A stretch of DNA of 64,000 bases from the NCBI RefSeq assembly GCF_042477335.2, contig NC_091255.1, positions 34,884,501 through 34,948,500 on the forward strand. Direction: 5' to 3'. Made by a program: the position numbers and the translations under genes. The notes under the pieces were generated by a model. It was given only the letters and a program-made list of their open reading frames with translations. It made no database searches and was not told where the DNA came from. The DNA comes from Ovis canadensis (lineage: Eukaryota; Chordata; Mammalia; Artiodactyla; Bovidae). Below, piece after piece: positions 9,443-23,116 of the stretch (its first letter is position 1; each line of letters starts with the position of its first letter).

Positions 9443-10895
9443 AAAGAGAGGACCCACATCACAGAGAGGCTGTAAAAATAAAAATGTAAACTGTCTGGCA
9501 TTGTTCCGACACATAGTAAAAATTCAATAAATACTAGTGATTAGTATTAGTGTAATAAAGAGATTAAAGAATAAAACACTGAGGATACATAAAGTTAAAT
9601 TTTTTAAAAAGAGTTGAGGAATTACTGGGTTGGTTGAAACTTGAGATCACTTAGTTCAACTCCCCTTATTTTACAGATGAGGAAACTAGGGATCAGCAGG
9701 TCAAGTGCTTTGTTCAAGGTCCAGTTCTTAGACCAAACCCCAAGCCTGCTGGATTCTCATTAGTGCAATTCCCACTACCTCAGAAAGATTGCCTCAGAAA
9801 CACTGACACACGAAAAACTGAAGATGTTTCCGTGGAGGAAAAAGAAACACATAGGAGAACACAGAACACATGTAGAGGTGTTGAAGACAGTTCCAAGGTC
9901 AAGGGCAAACTAAGAAGAGGCTATCACATTCTGGTCCATGAACCAAGGACCCCCAACAGTGGTCATGAGAGCTTAAGTGCTTTGGCAAGGCAGGAGCCCT
10001 GGTCAGTCAGGTGAACCTGTTCATCACTGTGGCCTGGTGCCTACTGACAATGAAGCTGCACAGTCCTCTCTGAGCTACTTCCTGACTTGTCAGCAGCAGC
10101 AGCAGGAACTGGGGCCAAAAGTGAACACAGCAGAGTTCTTGGGAGCAGTCAGTCTGAATGGCTGTGAAAGAGCTGCTTCTATTCATGTTGAGTGGCCTAG
10201 CCTCACCTGTTTATCCCCTGGCCTTGCTAATCAGCCCCTCTGGATTCTGAGGGCCTTCACTTATGATCCTATAAATTGCCTGTCAGTTTCCTCCATCAGG
10301 GCACCTCTTCAAATCACTGAGGAAGTCCTAGATGGGAGATGACCCAAGTTCCCCGCTTCTTCATTAATACTACCATCTTCTAAGGAAACTTGATAGAGAG
10401 TTTGGAACATTTTGAAGCTAATAAAGCTTACTAAATCCCAACGCTAAACAGTGGAAAAGACAGAGAGGTATGTCTCCTAGGCCATGACTTTAACATTTCA
10501 GGGGTTAATATTCAAGGGGTCAACTCTGCCATTCCTAGGAGGTGGTGGAATCACATTCCTCCACTTTTCCTGAATAGTAACAATCTGGGCTAGATGGCTG
10601 GTGCAGACCCTTAATATTATGTGATCCACAAGATGGGAAGGAGGAAGAGGAGGAAAAAGGAAAGAGGAGAATTAAGGCCTGAAACAGCTTTTATGATTTA
10701 ACTCAGTACAGTGAAACTTCTCAATGAACAGTTCATAAAAGTGCCTCATCTTTTTTTGTCCAGCTGCTTAAATAAAAATCAGTACAAGGACAGGGAAGTT
10801 CTGCCCATTCATCTGATCTGAGAACTCGAGGTGCAGATTAAGAACACTAAGCCTGACTTCAGCTTTTCCCTCAGAAGGCTTTCCTGTTTCGCAGA

Positions 10896-12485
<1,590 letters not shown>

Positions 12486-12845
12486 CTAGGAAGTATGGAG
12501 CTCAACAGGGTTCTGACAGCACTCTCTGTATCTGGTGAGATTATAGGATGCTATGGAAGAGAAGAGAAAGACTCAGGATTATGGTGGACATGCTACACAA
12601 ATAGCAGACGCTGACTGAAGAGAGTGTGAGGAATGATCAGAGGAAAAGATTAAAGGCTCGAGACAGGAAATGGATGGTAAGAAGATGCTGATAAAAATTC
12701 CATAATATTAACGGTGAGTTGGGAGAGAACCTGAGGTTGGTAAGGAAAACATCTAAGGAAAATTGTGGCCATATTAACAGATAATATATGGAGAAGGTTG
12801 GGAGAAGGGACAAAAATGACTAATATGACTTTGGAGTTTATAGAG

Positions 12846-13169
12846 GCAGTAGATCCAACCAGTCCATTCTGAAGGAGATCAGCCCTGGGATTTCTTTGGA
12901 AGGAATGATGCTAAAGCTGAAACTCCAGTACTTTGGCCTCCTCATGCGAAGAGTTGACTCATTGGAGAAGACTCTGATGCTGGGAGGGATTGAGGGCAGG
13001 AGGAGAAGGGGATGACAGACGATGAGATGGCTGGATAGCATCACTGACTTGATGGACGTGAGTCTGAGTGAACTCCGGGAGTTGGTGATGGACAGGGAGG
13101 CCTGGCGTGCTGCGATTCATGGGGTCACAAAGAGTCGGACACGACTGAGCGACTGAACTGAACTGAACC
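12846..13169 (+). mobile_element. BovB 3'-end fragment
   Basis: Plus-strand BovB tail: GATCCAACCAGTCCATTCTG onward, through GATGGCTGGATAGCATCAC, to ACTGAGCGACTGAACTGAAC. It corresponds to the C-terminal part of the reverse transcriptase ORF plus the 3' UTR; the ORF is broken by TGA within the [10 protein letters not shown] region. Confidence 0.92.
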
Positions 13170-13929
13170 AGAAATGAGTAGCAAGAAGAGCTATCTTTAG
13201 CCCAGTGCTGTGGTGCTCATGAGTTCTACAGAATAGGGGATGGTATATGTTGTCGAGGGTCACCCATTCAGAAGGTTAACATGACTTAGCTACAATGGGC
13301 CCAGAAGGAACCACGCTTGACTCCCTTGTATTTGGATGAAGTAAGGTTCTAGCTTAATTTTCTCCAGATGGTTACTACACTGTATCAATACCTAATTTTC
13401 CCTACTAATTTGAAATGCCTCCTATACCACAGTCTAAAATTCCATATATATATCTGGGTCCACTTCCAGACTCCTTTCAGTTCTCCTGATCAGTCTATTC
13501 CTTCTCTAATACCAAACTGTTCAACCTACTATAGCTTAAAACGTTTTAATATGTTAGAGAAAGTTCTCTCTTATTGTCTTCTTTTACAAAAACTTCCTGT
13601 CTATTCTATTTTTCCAAATGAATTTTAGTATAATTTTGTAAAATTTCCAAACTTACCCTGATGCTTTTATATCTATCACATCTCTGTATGTCTTCTCTTT
13701 TAGTGAGTTTTTCTTATATTTTCTAACTGGTTGTTATTATATATATGTTTGCAATGTTATTTTACTTATGAGTATTATAATTGGTCCCTTTATGTAATTT
13801 TCTTAGCACTTTTATAAGTCTAAAGCCTGTATTTTTAAAAAGATTTCTAAAACGCCATGGCAAGGATTTTTAGTTGTCTATCCCAATCTTCCCTCTTCCT
13901 CACCTCATCAACAACAGAATAATGAATTT

Positions 13930-14340
13930 ACTTTTGTAGCAACAAGGCTATCTAAGGAAATGTATTCTCTAGCCTTCTTTGCAGCTAGATTTTGTGACAT
14001 CACCAACTTCTGGCCAATGAGACAGTAAAATGCAAATGAAAGCACAAGGGACTTCTGGGATATCTACTTAAAGGTAAGGGGATACATTTCTTCACCCTCC
14101 TTGGGGCTGTGCCTGGGGCATTAGATGACAGCTGGACGTGCCACCTCAGACCATGCATTCACTAGCACGCCCTGGACCAGAGCAGGAAGGACCCTGGGTC
14201 CCTGGTGACTCTGTGAAGCTGCCAGACCAGCCCTGGAATGCCTGCCTCTGGATTTCTTTTATCTAAGAGAGAAATGAGGTTTTTCCTTGCTTAAGTCATT
14301 ATGGTTTTTTTATTTATGAAGTCAAACTTGCTACTAACAG
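13930..14340 (+). repeat. Ancient LTR-like (MaLR-type) remnant
   Basis: The text resembles solo MLT1-like LTRs: TTCTGGCCAATGAGACAGTA near 14007, CACTAGCACG...CTCTGGATTTCTTTTATCT and CTTGCTTAAGTCATTATGG near the end. It is diverged and has no internal retroviral sequence. A second piece with similar wording is at about 32400-32560. Confidence 0.35.
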
Positions 14341-16552
14341 ATACAATGGCCCCAGAGATTTAGCAAGGGTAACAGCAGTAGTGTGAATGAAGAGGAAACA
14401 GACTAGAGAAATGTTTGAGAGAACAAATCCTCTAAGACTTGGAGTATGATTGAATACACGCATGAGGTAGGTATAATTAGATGGATAGTGGTACCACCAA
14501 GGTTGGGAATATTAAGGAATAGCTAGTTTAGGAGGGCAGATGACAAGTGAGCTCTGACTTGGACAAGATGAGTTTCAACACATCCATACCGAAGTATCAA
14601 AGAATCAGCCAAAATATATTGGTCTAAAGCTTATAGCAGTCAAGAAGAGAGATACAGACTTGACAGTACTCAGCATAGGCAGTAATGAATACAGTGTGAG
14701 AACTGTCAGATACTGAAGACAGAAACCTAGAAAGTCAAAGCCAACATTCAAGACTACTCCAGTTAAATTCCATGTTCACTCCAGATCCTTCAACTTTTCT
14801 CCACCCTGCTCTCTGCCCCAGAAGGCTAACCTACACAGCACTCACCAACAGGCCAACAGTTGTGTTTTACCAATGGGGAGCCCCAACAGGAGGCTCAAAG
14901 GAGGGAGGAGAGTGAGGTCAGAGTATTTATCCTCCTGGTTCCTTCCTATGAGGTCTCCTTGAGCTCCTGGTGCCCTTCAACTGAAGTTCATTACTCATCT
15001 CAAGGAGTCTGTCCTACCCAACTGTCTTATATGGGTTCCAGAACCTCTCCTACCTCTTATCTCTTCTGGTCTAGGGCTGGTGACTACTCTGCTATTGCCA
15101 GTCCCAGGTTCCTCAACACCCTTCCCACACCCACACCTTTTACAACTAACTTCTTTGCAAATAAACCCTACTCAAATTATCCTAATTTGAGCAAAGTACC
15201 TGTTTCCTGTTAGGACCCTAATGATAAAGGGGTAATGAGAGGAATATAAGCCCTCCAGGAAGAGAAAGAAGGGTTAGTGAAGTAGAAGTACCAGAATACA
15301 GAGGCATAGAGGTCACCAAGGCCACGGCAGAGGGAACAACAAAGCATCACACGCAGCTGATAGATCCAGTAGGATAAGAGCTGGAGAACACCTGCTGAGT
15401 AGTTACAGATAACATGAGAGAACAGAGCCAGTGGAATGACAGCAGCAGAAACTAGGTGGCAGTGGACTGATTAGTGAATTTGCTGCTTCTTTCAGAAATT
15501 TTAGATGAAAGGAGAGGACCAAGATGGGCACTAGTGCAAAAGGCCAAAGAAAATCAAAGAAGGATTTTCTCCAATGGGAGAGAGTTGAATATGCTTATGT
15601 TAGAAAGGATGGTGCCAGCAGAGAGAAAGCTTAAGAGGGAAAAAAAGATGAGATCAGTGAAGAAATGAAGATTCTCAGAGGCAGGAGAGACTGAGGAAGG
15701 GGAAAGGGGGGATTTTGAGGGTGCCCTTTGTACTGCCCTTTTTCTCTGCCCAGCCTCCAGTCATCCACAGGATCATACCCTGAGGCCTCCGGAGTCACTC
15801 AAGGGTGCAGCCCTGGTCAGCTCCCTCTCCTGACACCTAGAAGGAACCTGATCTCCTACTGGAATCCTAAAGTCTTGGAAGCTCTTTCTGCTACCCCTAA
15901 AAATGAACTGGAATCTTCTTCAACTTTCCCCCAGTCAGTGCCTTCTCTAATTTTCCCATGGAAAAAAGGCAGACACTCAAAACCTGGATTTCCCCTTTCC
16001 ATTGAAGTTTTTGAAAATTATAAATAATGTGTACCTATATAACTGTAAGAATTCATCATAGAGAATTTAGCTCTCTTCTTCAACCATGGTACTATTTGAG
16101 TTAGGAAGCGCTGTCTTAAATAAATTTCTCTCTAATGCTCATCCAAGAACAAGTTCCACAAGCTGGTATTTCAGTCCCTGTCTACTTCTGACCCCTCTCT
16201 GGCCTTTTTCCTTTTCACCACCATCTCTCCTATAGTTACTTCTTTTCTATCATCTAGCTCCTTACAAAATCAGCATTCATAAAACTCACATCTGTCTCAC
16301 ACCATATGGAAAATCATGTGTTCACAGAAAAACAAGATACAAGACATAGAAGTTAGGCATGTATATCTATCCCCAACTTCAACACTGGTTCAAAATTCTA
16401 ACCCAGAAAGTCTTCCCAATTAAATTTTGCCCCCTCTGATTATTTTTACTTTGCATTCCACCAGTGCCACAATATTAATGCCACTTGTTAAATATTGTTT
16501 CTAGACACCTTCTTTATAGACACCTTCTTATGTATAAATAAAACCATCCTTC

Positions 16553-16678
16553 TTTTTTTTTTTTCCTTTTGGCCACATTTAGAGGCATGTAGGATCTTAG
16601 TTTCCAACCAGAACTGAACCCATGGACCCTGTAGTGGAAGTGAGGAGTCTTAACCACTGAACTGCCGGGGAAGTCCCA
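16553..16678 (-). mobile_element. CHR-type tRNA-derived SINE
   Basis: Reverse orientation: poly-T, TTGGCCACATTTAGAGGCAT, GTAGGATCTTAGTTTCC and TAACCACTGAACTGCC, ending GGGGAAGTCCC. Confidence 0.82.
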
Positions 16679-17214
16679 AAGCCATCCTCCTTTTGAATGA
16701 TTTCCCCAGAGGTACAGATACACATTAGACCTTGTCCTCATGTGGAAACACTCCACTACTCATAGCACAAATTCAAATTTCCAAACATAATTTCCTATGT
16801 TTCTCAATTCTTCACTTTTCTAAATTTAAAATGAGTTTTTCCTGGAGAGAGAGAAGATGGACATGCCATCTCAGGAGCAGGCTCAGCACTTTTAGTTCTC
16901 AGTTCGGGGGATGACCAGCATCTGCTGGGTCTCCAAAGTTCAGAACAGAGTTTTCAACTCTGCAGACCTGTATTTCTTTTAATGCACTCAGAAATCCTCA
17001 TTCACAAAATAATGATGCATAAACCAAATATCCACCAACTTATTAACCACGAGAAATGAAACTTTTAAAGGACCGTACTGCCTACATGAGGAGCCACATA
17101 AAACTCAAAAAATTCTTCAGTGGGCTTGCAATCATAGCAGGAAGGTTTTTGTGTGTTTGTTTAATGAACGATACTTAATGATTCTTGGCCTGGAATTAGG
17201 TTAGATGCAGAAAA

Positions 17215-17295
17215 GTCAACTAGAAAAACCTCTGAAAACACTAACTTCCAGGTCCCACCTCAGATCTCTTAGAGTCGGAATCTCCAGGGATAGGC
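17215..17295. repeat. MER5-like hAT fragment
   Basis: Short diverged match: TTCCAGGTCCCACCTCAGAT then GAATCTCCAGGGAT, resembling the middle of MER5 elements. Confidence 0.35.
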
Positions 17296-17659
17296 TAAGT
17301 CATCTGTTTCCTTCTTTAGACCATAAGCAAGGACGTTCTATTCATCTTGACATTCCCAGTGCCTAACATATTTTGGGTACCTGGTAAACACACAAGGAAT
17401 TTGTGTACATGTCTTGTCTACACAAGGAATCTGTGGTACCCAGGAGGAAGAACTGGGTATTTCACTCATTTCTGTATCTCAAGAGCCTAGATGGGGGTCT
17501 GACACATTGCTGCTGTCAGTAACTAGCTGTAAAAAGAAGCTCCTTTAAAGCACTGTTATCTACTTTTCCTCTGTTGTCTCCCTGTTCCCACAATCAGTAA
17601 GGCTCTATTAACCCTGTGCTCAAACCTACCTCCTTTCCATAACTAACCTTCCTATGCCA

Positions 17660-18560
17660 ATATCCCGTCTGCCGGCTCTGGGCACAAGCTGCCAGGAGGC
17701 CTGGAGTTTTTGACACTGCCCGCCATTTCGTCCCCGCAGTTTACTTGGGGATGGACCATCTGAGGAAACCACAGCTCCCATCGGCCCCCAAGTCTGGACC
17801 GAGGAAGGGGGTGTCCCTGCTGCTCCCGTCTAGCGACTGACAGGCAGGGAACCAGGACGAAGACGGGCCCTGGCCGAGTCCAGGGTTTGTGCAGGTGGGG
17901 ACCCGGTGGGGGCTTGGGGAACCATAACGTCCAAGGTCATATATCGAACCCGGATCTGGTAGGGGCCTAGACGTCGAGTTTCCGCGGGGCTCCTGGGCCA
18001 GGGGTTCAGGAGCCCAGTGCCCTCCGCCCCCCGCCGGGACGGGATGAGGTCTCACCTCAGGCAGCTACCGCCCCACACTCGCTCCTGTCGGGCTCCCCAA
18101 GCTTCTCCGCCCGCTCGCTCAGAACCCGCAGCTGTTGTCTTGGTTTCACGGGCGACGGGCATCGGCCACTTCCGGTACCCAGGCAGCACTCCAGCCAATC
18201 GGCACGCGCCGCACTCCCGGGAGGAACAGGTGGTCGGCTGGCGGGCGACTCCTCACCTTTTCCAGGCTTCCTTTGACCCGGTTCTCGCCCTCACACGAGC
18301 CCCACCTCGCCGCTGCCTCCCACACCAGCTCCCTGAAGTGGCCTTTTGCGCTTGGCAATGCCCACTTCTGTCCGAGGATCACCGACAAGCTGGGTCCTCC
18401 GAGTTTCCTAGAACGGCTCCAGGGATGCACTTCCGCCCTGGAACCGGCCGCTCTGCACGCTGATGTCGCTCCCCAAGCATTGATCTGGGCTCAAGAAATT
18501 GAAAGTTGGCTTCACTTTCTCCCCGAGCAGAGACTGTGTCCTTAACTTCCCCATCTGCAT
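17660..18560 (-). promoter_or_regulatory. ZFP3: ZFP3 CpG-island promoter and first exon
   Basis: CpG-rich block at the 5' end of ZFP3. On the minus strand it has a CCAAT box read as ATTGG (18195-18199), an ETS-type site CCGGAAGTG (18167-18175) and a splice donor CTGAG then GTGAGA with the exon ending at 18056. This places a short noncoding first exon at roughly 18056-18150, TATA-less. The ORFs at 18017-18545 fall in this GC-rich sequence and have no recognisable domain. Confidence 0.8.
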
Positions 18561-18867
18561 CCCTTATCCGTCACTCCTTTCGCGACTTCACGAATCTGGT
18601 AAACACAGACCCCTACATCCTAGGAACAGGCCAGTCACCTGCTGGGGGCAAAGGGAGACCCACTCTTGAGGTCAAGGAGGGGTTACTGGAGGGAGTGATG
18701 TTTAGGCTGAAATCTGAAGGTTGACCGGGAATTACCGGGGTTAAGAGTGAAGGGGACAGCGGTTCAGGCAGTGGGAACAGCATTCTACCATAACTTAACT
18801 TCCTTATTTCTTGAATAGCTTAATAGTTCTTAACTCAGCACCTGTGTACTTGTTACTTTCTCCGCCA
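18561..18867. other. Upstream flank of ZFP3, no feature recognised
   Basis: Short unique stretch between the CpG island and the first SINE; composition falls back to the local average. Confidence 0.4.
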
Positions 18868-19026
18868 CAGCTATGGAAGCCGCGAGCTCCAGAGCCTCTG
18901 CTCTGCAACAAGAGAAGCTACCACAATGAGAAGCTGGAGTACAACAACTGGAGAGTAGCCCCATCACCACAACTAGAGAAAAGCCCATGCACCAATGGAA
19001 GACCCAGCACAGCCAAAAAAAAATCT
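18868..19026 (+). mobile_element. CHR-type SINE, 3' part
   Basis: Starts mid-element at GCCGCGAGCTCCAGAGCCT, continues CTGCAACAAGAGAAGC and ends GACCCAGCACAGCCAAAAAA. The tRNA-like head is missing. Confidence 0.78.
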
Positions 19027-19203
19027 TTCAAAAGTGTGGTGTCTGAATCTGCAGCAGCTGGAATGATGGTTAGAAATGCAAACTCTCAGACCCCACCCAC
19101 AGATCTCCTGAATCAGAAACTGAGGTTAGAGCTCAACAATCTGTGTTTTAACAAGCCCTTCGGGAGTTCTGATGCAGTCTAAAATTTGGGTGTCACTGGT
19201 CCA
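19027..19203 (+). repeat. MER5A-type hAT nonautonomous element
   Basis: Contains TTAGAAATGCAAACTCTCAG, ACCCCACCCACAGATCTCC, TGAATCAGAAACTG and TCTGTGTTTTAACAAGCCC, ending GATGCAGTCTAAAATTTGG. Order and wording are those of MER5A. Confidence 0.8.
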
Positions 19204-19208
19204 GACGT

Positions 19209-20621
19209 TCAGTTCAGTCACTCAGTCTTGTCTGACTCTTTGTGACCCCATGGACTGCAGCACGCCAGGCTTCCCTGTCCATCAGCAACTCCCAGAGCTT
19301 ACTCAAGCTTGTGTCCATTGAGTTGGTGATGCCATCCAACCATCTCATCCTCTGTCATCCCCTTCTCCTTCCAGCCTTCAATCATTCCCAGCATCAGGGT
19401 CTTTTCAAATGAGTCAGCTCTTCGCATCAGGTAGCCAAAGTATTGGAGTTTCAGCTTCAGCATCAGTCATTCCAATGAATATTCAGGACTGATTTCCTTT
19501 AGAATGGTCTGGCTGGATCTCCTTGCAGTCTAAGGAACTCTCAAGAGTCTTCTCCAATACCACAGTTCAAAAGCATCAGTTCTTCGGCGCTCAGCTGTGT
19601 TTATAGTCCAACTCTCACATCCATACATGACTACTGGAAAAAGCATAGCTTTGGAACTTTGAAGGCAAAGTAATGTCTCTGCTTTCTAATATGCTGTCTA
19701 GGTTGGTCATAGCTTTTCTTCCAAGGAGCAAGCGTCTCTTATTTTCATGGCTGCAGTCACCATCTGCAGTGATTTTGGAGTCCAAGAAAATAAAGTCTTT
19801 CACTGTTTCCATTGTTTCTCCATCTATTTGCCATGAAGTGATGGGACCAGATGCCATGATCTTGGTTTTCTGAATGTTGAGTTTCAAGCCAACTTTTTCA
19901 CTTTACTCTTTCACTTTCATCAAGAGGCTCTTTAGTTCTTCTTCACTTTCTGCCATGAGGGTGATGCCGTCTGTGTATCTAAAGTTATTGATATTTCTCC
20001 CAGCAATCTTGATTCCAGCTTGTGCTTCATCCAGCCAGGCATTTCACGTCATACACTCTGCATATAAGTTAAATAAGCAGGGTGACAACATACAGCCTTG
20101 ACATACTCCTTTCCCAATTTGGAACCAGTCTGTTGTTCCATGACCAGTTCTAACTGTGCTTCTTGACCTCCATACAGATTTCTCAGGAGGCCTGTCAGGT
20201 GGTCTGACATTCCCATATCTTTAAGAATTTTCCAGTTGGTTGTGATCTACACAGTCAATCTTCCCTGGGTTGGGAAGATCCTCTGGAGAAGGAAATGGCA
20301 ACCCACTCCAGTACTCTTGCCTGGAAAATCCCATGGATGGAGGAGCCTGGTTGGCTACTGTCCATGGGGTTGCAAAGAGTCAGACACGACTGAGCAACTT
20401 CACTTCACTTCACACAGTCAAAGACTTTTGCATAGTCAATAAAGTAGAAGTAGATGTTTTTCTGGAACTCTCTTGCTTTTTTGATGATCCAATGGATGTT
20501 GGTAATTTGATCTCTGGTTCTGCTGCCTTTTCTAAATCCACCTTGAACATCTGGAATTTCACAGTTCACATACTATTGAAGCCTGGCTTGGAGAATTTTG
20601 AGCATTACTTTGCTAGCCAGA
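19209..20621 (-). mobile_element. BovB LINE fragment with nested SINE
   Basis: Minus-strand BovB 3' end of about 1.26 kb excluding the insertion. It starts with the inverted tail TTCAGTTCAGTCACTCAG and ends near ATTACTTTGCTAGCC. The reverse transcriptase frame is broken repeatedly; only a 90-codon piece (19887-19615) remains open. It is therefore older than the copy at 319-1539. A SINE in the opposite orientation is inserted at 20259-20411. Confidence 0.92.
20259..20411 (+). mobile_element. Bov-tA-type SINE nested in BovB
   Basis: Plus-strand SINE fragment (TCTTCCCTGGGTTGGGAAG ... GACACGACTGAGCAACTTC) inserted into the BovB copy. The 10-bp duplication ACACAGTCAA at 20249-20258 and 20412-20421 bounds it; the uninterrupted BovB at 319-1539 has this sequence once. 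Confidence 0.9.
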
Positions 20622-21898
20622 TGTTAACAGTGTTTCATTTGATCAGCCCCAGTATGTGGGTTAAACAGGAAAAGGATAAGTTGTATCCTCCTAGCTACTC
20701 CCCTGCCTATCTGCTTCACTACACTAGCCAATTTAGAAGCCATCTGGAGCAACAGGGACCTACCAAGGGAAGAAGCCAAGGCATATGGTCCACAAATAGC
20801 CATTCTCAAGAGTGTATGAGGATGTGTATGACTGGGTAGGGGCTGCTGTTTCACAGTCTCCTAACAGGTTCAGGACGTCCATGGAATTGCTTCTTATATG
20901 TAAGTATGAGCAGTGTTGCTCCTCTTGAAAAAAAATGGCAGCCGGGAATGTCAGCCACCTCTTGAATTCACACAGAGATAGGAATATGGGAAATAAGAGG
21001 CATATGATTCTTGCTCACCCTTGTCCCTTCTCTTCTCTCTATAGGAGATGTGGGGAGAAGGGCTGCCAGTACTGGCCACTCTCCTCTCTTTGACTTCAAA
21101 ACCGTGCCACTTCTCAGAGTAGCTTACAACTCTGATTTCGACCTAGTACCGATCATAATTATATTTTCTATCCTCTATGGACAACATTCCAAGCTACCAC
21201 CAAACTGTTCAACACAGCATTCAGTGTCCCCTGAGATTTAAATAACATTGTAAATGTAAGTCTTTGTCAGGATTCTTGAAGAAATGACCAAAAGCACCCA
21301 CCTTGGAAAACCTTCCTAGTTTTCAAAACCCTTTTCTCCCAGTCAATAATCCCGGGCCAGGGCCTGACCTAACACAGGGACACTGGCTTGGTAGCTTTCT
21401 CTTCCTGTAAATAGCTCTTCTCTTTCAACTTCACACATTTCACTCTTTTTATCACCATCTCTCCTTGAACCTGCCTTCCTTTCAACTGCACCAACCTCAC
21501 AGTACATTCAACACACCAGAGTCTCACTCAGCACAACACAAATGCATCCTGCCTTATGTGACTTAGCCATTTCCTATGAATACACCTTTGCCCACACACA
21601 GAGTGCCCCTTGAGAGTCGGCACTCAGTTACACATCCACGAGAGCCTCCACCCATGCTGAGCCCATGTTCAGTGGGAAGCGACTGGCGCGAAATAGTCAT
21701 ATCTCATCTCCACACACTACAGCAACCGGCTGAAGGTGAGTCAAGGCTCAATTAAGTCTTCAGTGTTCCCTTCACACCTTCAGCTATGAAGATGCAAGGG
21801 AATAAAACACAAAGGCAATCTCCTTTTCTAGGGTCAACAATTACCCCGGGGAGCCCAGAGGAACCAGTTCTGAGCCTAATCCAGCAAGGTCATGTTAA
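20622..21898. other. Intergenic, no gene recognised
   Basis: Unique-looking sequence. ORFs such as 21011-21241 lack domains and splice context. Confidence 0.4.
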
Positions 21899-22092
21899 AG
21901 AAGAAAAGTAAAGTCGCTCAGTCGTGTCCAGCTCTTTGCGATCCCATAGACTGTAGCCCACCAGGCTCCTCTATCCATGGAATTTTCTAGGCAAGAGTAC
22001 TGGAGTGGGTTGCCCTTTCCTTCGCCAGGGGATCTTCCTGACCCAGGGATCGAACCCGGGTCTCCCACATTTCAGCAGACATTTTATCGTCT
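21899..22092 (-). mobile_element. Bov-tA SINE
   Basis: Reverse copy: AAAGTCGCTCAGTCGTGTCC, then GAGTACTGGAGTGGGTTGCC and a preserved B-box complement (GGATCGAACCCGGGTCTCC). The 5' head beyond about 22092 is degraded. Confidence 0.88.
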
Positions 22093-22250
22093 GACCCATG
22101 TTAACATCTTAACATCTGAGGTTATGTTTACATTGTGCCAAAATAGCAGATCTTTCCTGGACAAGTCCTAAATTGAAGAGGTGCCTTCAAGGTCCTGTAA
22201 GGTCCGCATCTCTCTCCCTCTCAGGTGAAACCGTGGCCCCTTTCAAATGG

Positions 22251-22255
22251 GGTGT

Positions 22256-22286
<31 letters not shown>

Positions 22287-22287
22287 A
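22251..22287. repeat. (TG)n microsatellite
   Basis: Alternating GT/TG with a single interruption (GAGTG at 22260). It directly abuts the tail of a reversed SINE. Confidence 0.95.
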
Positions 22288-22678
22288 GCACGCACGCTCA
22301 GTCATGTTTGACTCTTTGCAGCACCATGGACTGTAGCCCACCAGGCTCCTCTGTCCATGGGATTTCCTAGGCAGTGTCTCTGTTCACTGAGCCCCTCATC
22401 ACAACACTTTGAGAAACAGCTGCTAAGTATAGTCTGAATTACCATGTGAGTGGAAATCATTTGCCATCCAGACCAAGGCAGTCCTACATGAATATTTCTG
22501 AGGCTCTATTTTGAGAAAACAACATGGGAGGAGTGTTGTGTCCAAGTCCAAGAATACTGGAGTGGGTTGCCATTTCCTTCTCCAGGGGATCTTCCCCACG
22601 CAGGGATCGAACCCTCATCTCCTATGTCTCCTGCACTGGCAGGCAGATTCTTTACCACTAGCGCCACCTGGGAAGCCC
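22288..22678 (-). mobile_element. Bov-tA SINE split by a 180-bp local duplication
   Basis: Reverse SINE in two parts: 22288-22373 (tail, up to GGGATTTCCTAGGCA) and 22551-22678 (AGAATACTGGAGTGGG to GCCACCTGGGAAGCCC). Joining the parts restores the family's GGCAAGAATACTGG. The intervening 22373-22552 is not SINE sequence; it is a copy of 23117-23296. Confidence 0.9.
22373..22552 (+). repeat. Local duplication, inserted copy
   Basis: 180-bp segment starting AGTGTCTCTGTTCACTGAGC and ending TGTCCAAGTCCAAG. It matches 23117-23296 with six substitutions and no gaps, about 97% identity. It interrupts the SINE, which shows this is the acquired copy. Confidence 0.92.
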
Positions 22679-22994
22679 TTCAACATGGGATAAAATGCAG
22701 CAACACCTGGAAATCTCACTCTTCAGTGACTGGGCTATGGTTAAGTGTCAGGTAGAGAGGCAGAGAAGAGAAGGCTGCTCTGGCAGAGGGGTCAGTGCTG
22801 GGCTTTGAGGAAGGAGAGCTGGAGGTGGTGGCAGGAAATGCATTGGAAATAGACAAAAGCAGAATGTACAAGGGAACAAGTGATCAGAGGAAAAAGCAGA
22901 AAAAAAAAAAAAAAACTAGCCCAGGGCATGAGGCTCTTCTCCAGGGCTCTGGAGTCTTCACAAGGTCAGCAAAATAATGAGCCCACCTGAGGAG

Positions 22995-23085
22995 AGTGAG
23001 TGCGTGTGCTCAAGAGCCTCTGCTCTGCAACCAGAGAAAGCCTGTGGACCACAACAAAGACCCAGAACAGCCAAAAAACAGAGCC
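22995..23085 (+). mobile_element. CHR-type SINE, 3' fragment
   Basis: CTCAAGAGCCTCTGCTCTGC, then CCAGAGAAAGCCTG and GACCCAGAACAGCCAAAAAA; head missing. Confidence 0.7.
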
Positions 23086-23116
23086 CACATGTCACCAGGG
23101 CTAAGACAGCGCTTCT

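Larger units (their letters stand above)
7871..10895 (-). other. ZFP3: Probable long ZFP3 3' UTR or downstream flank
   Basis: About 3 kb directly after the ZFP3 stop with no ruminant SINE or BovB, which is unusual here because the rest of the window averages a young repeat every 1-1.5 kb. Only old repeats (MIR, L1 tail) are visible. Short ORFs at 9763-10342 have no domain. Repeat depletion suggests constrained, transcribed sequence; the 3' UTR reading is an inference. Confidence 0.45.

Noticed and set aside
13930-14340. Possible full endogenous retrovirus near the LTR-like remnant
   Set aside because: Only LTR-like wording is seen; there is no gag, pol or env sequence next to it.
18017-18545. 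Two overlapping plus-strand ORFs (148 and 136 codons) at the ZFP3 promoter
   Set aside because: They overlap in different frames within a CpG island, lack domains and run across the ZFP3 first exon.
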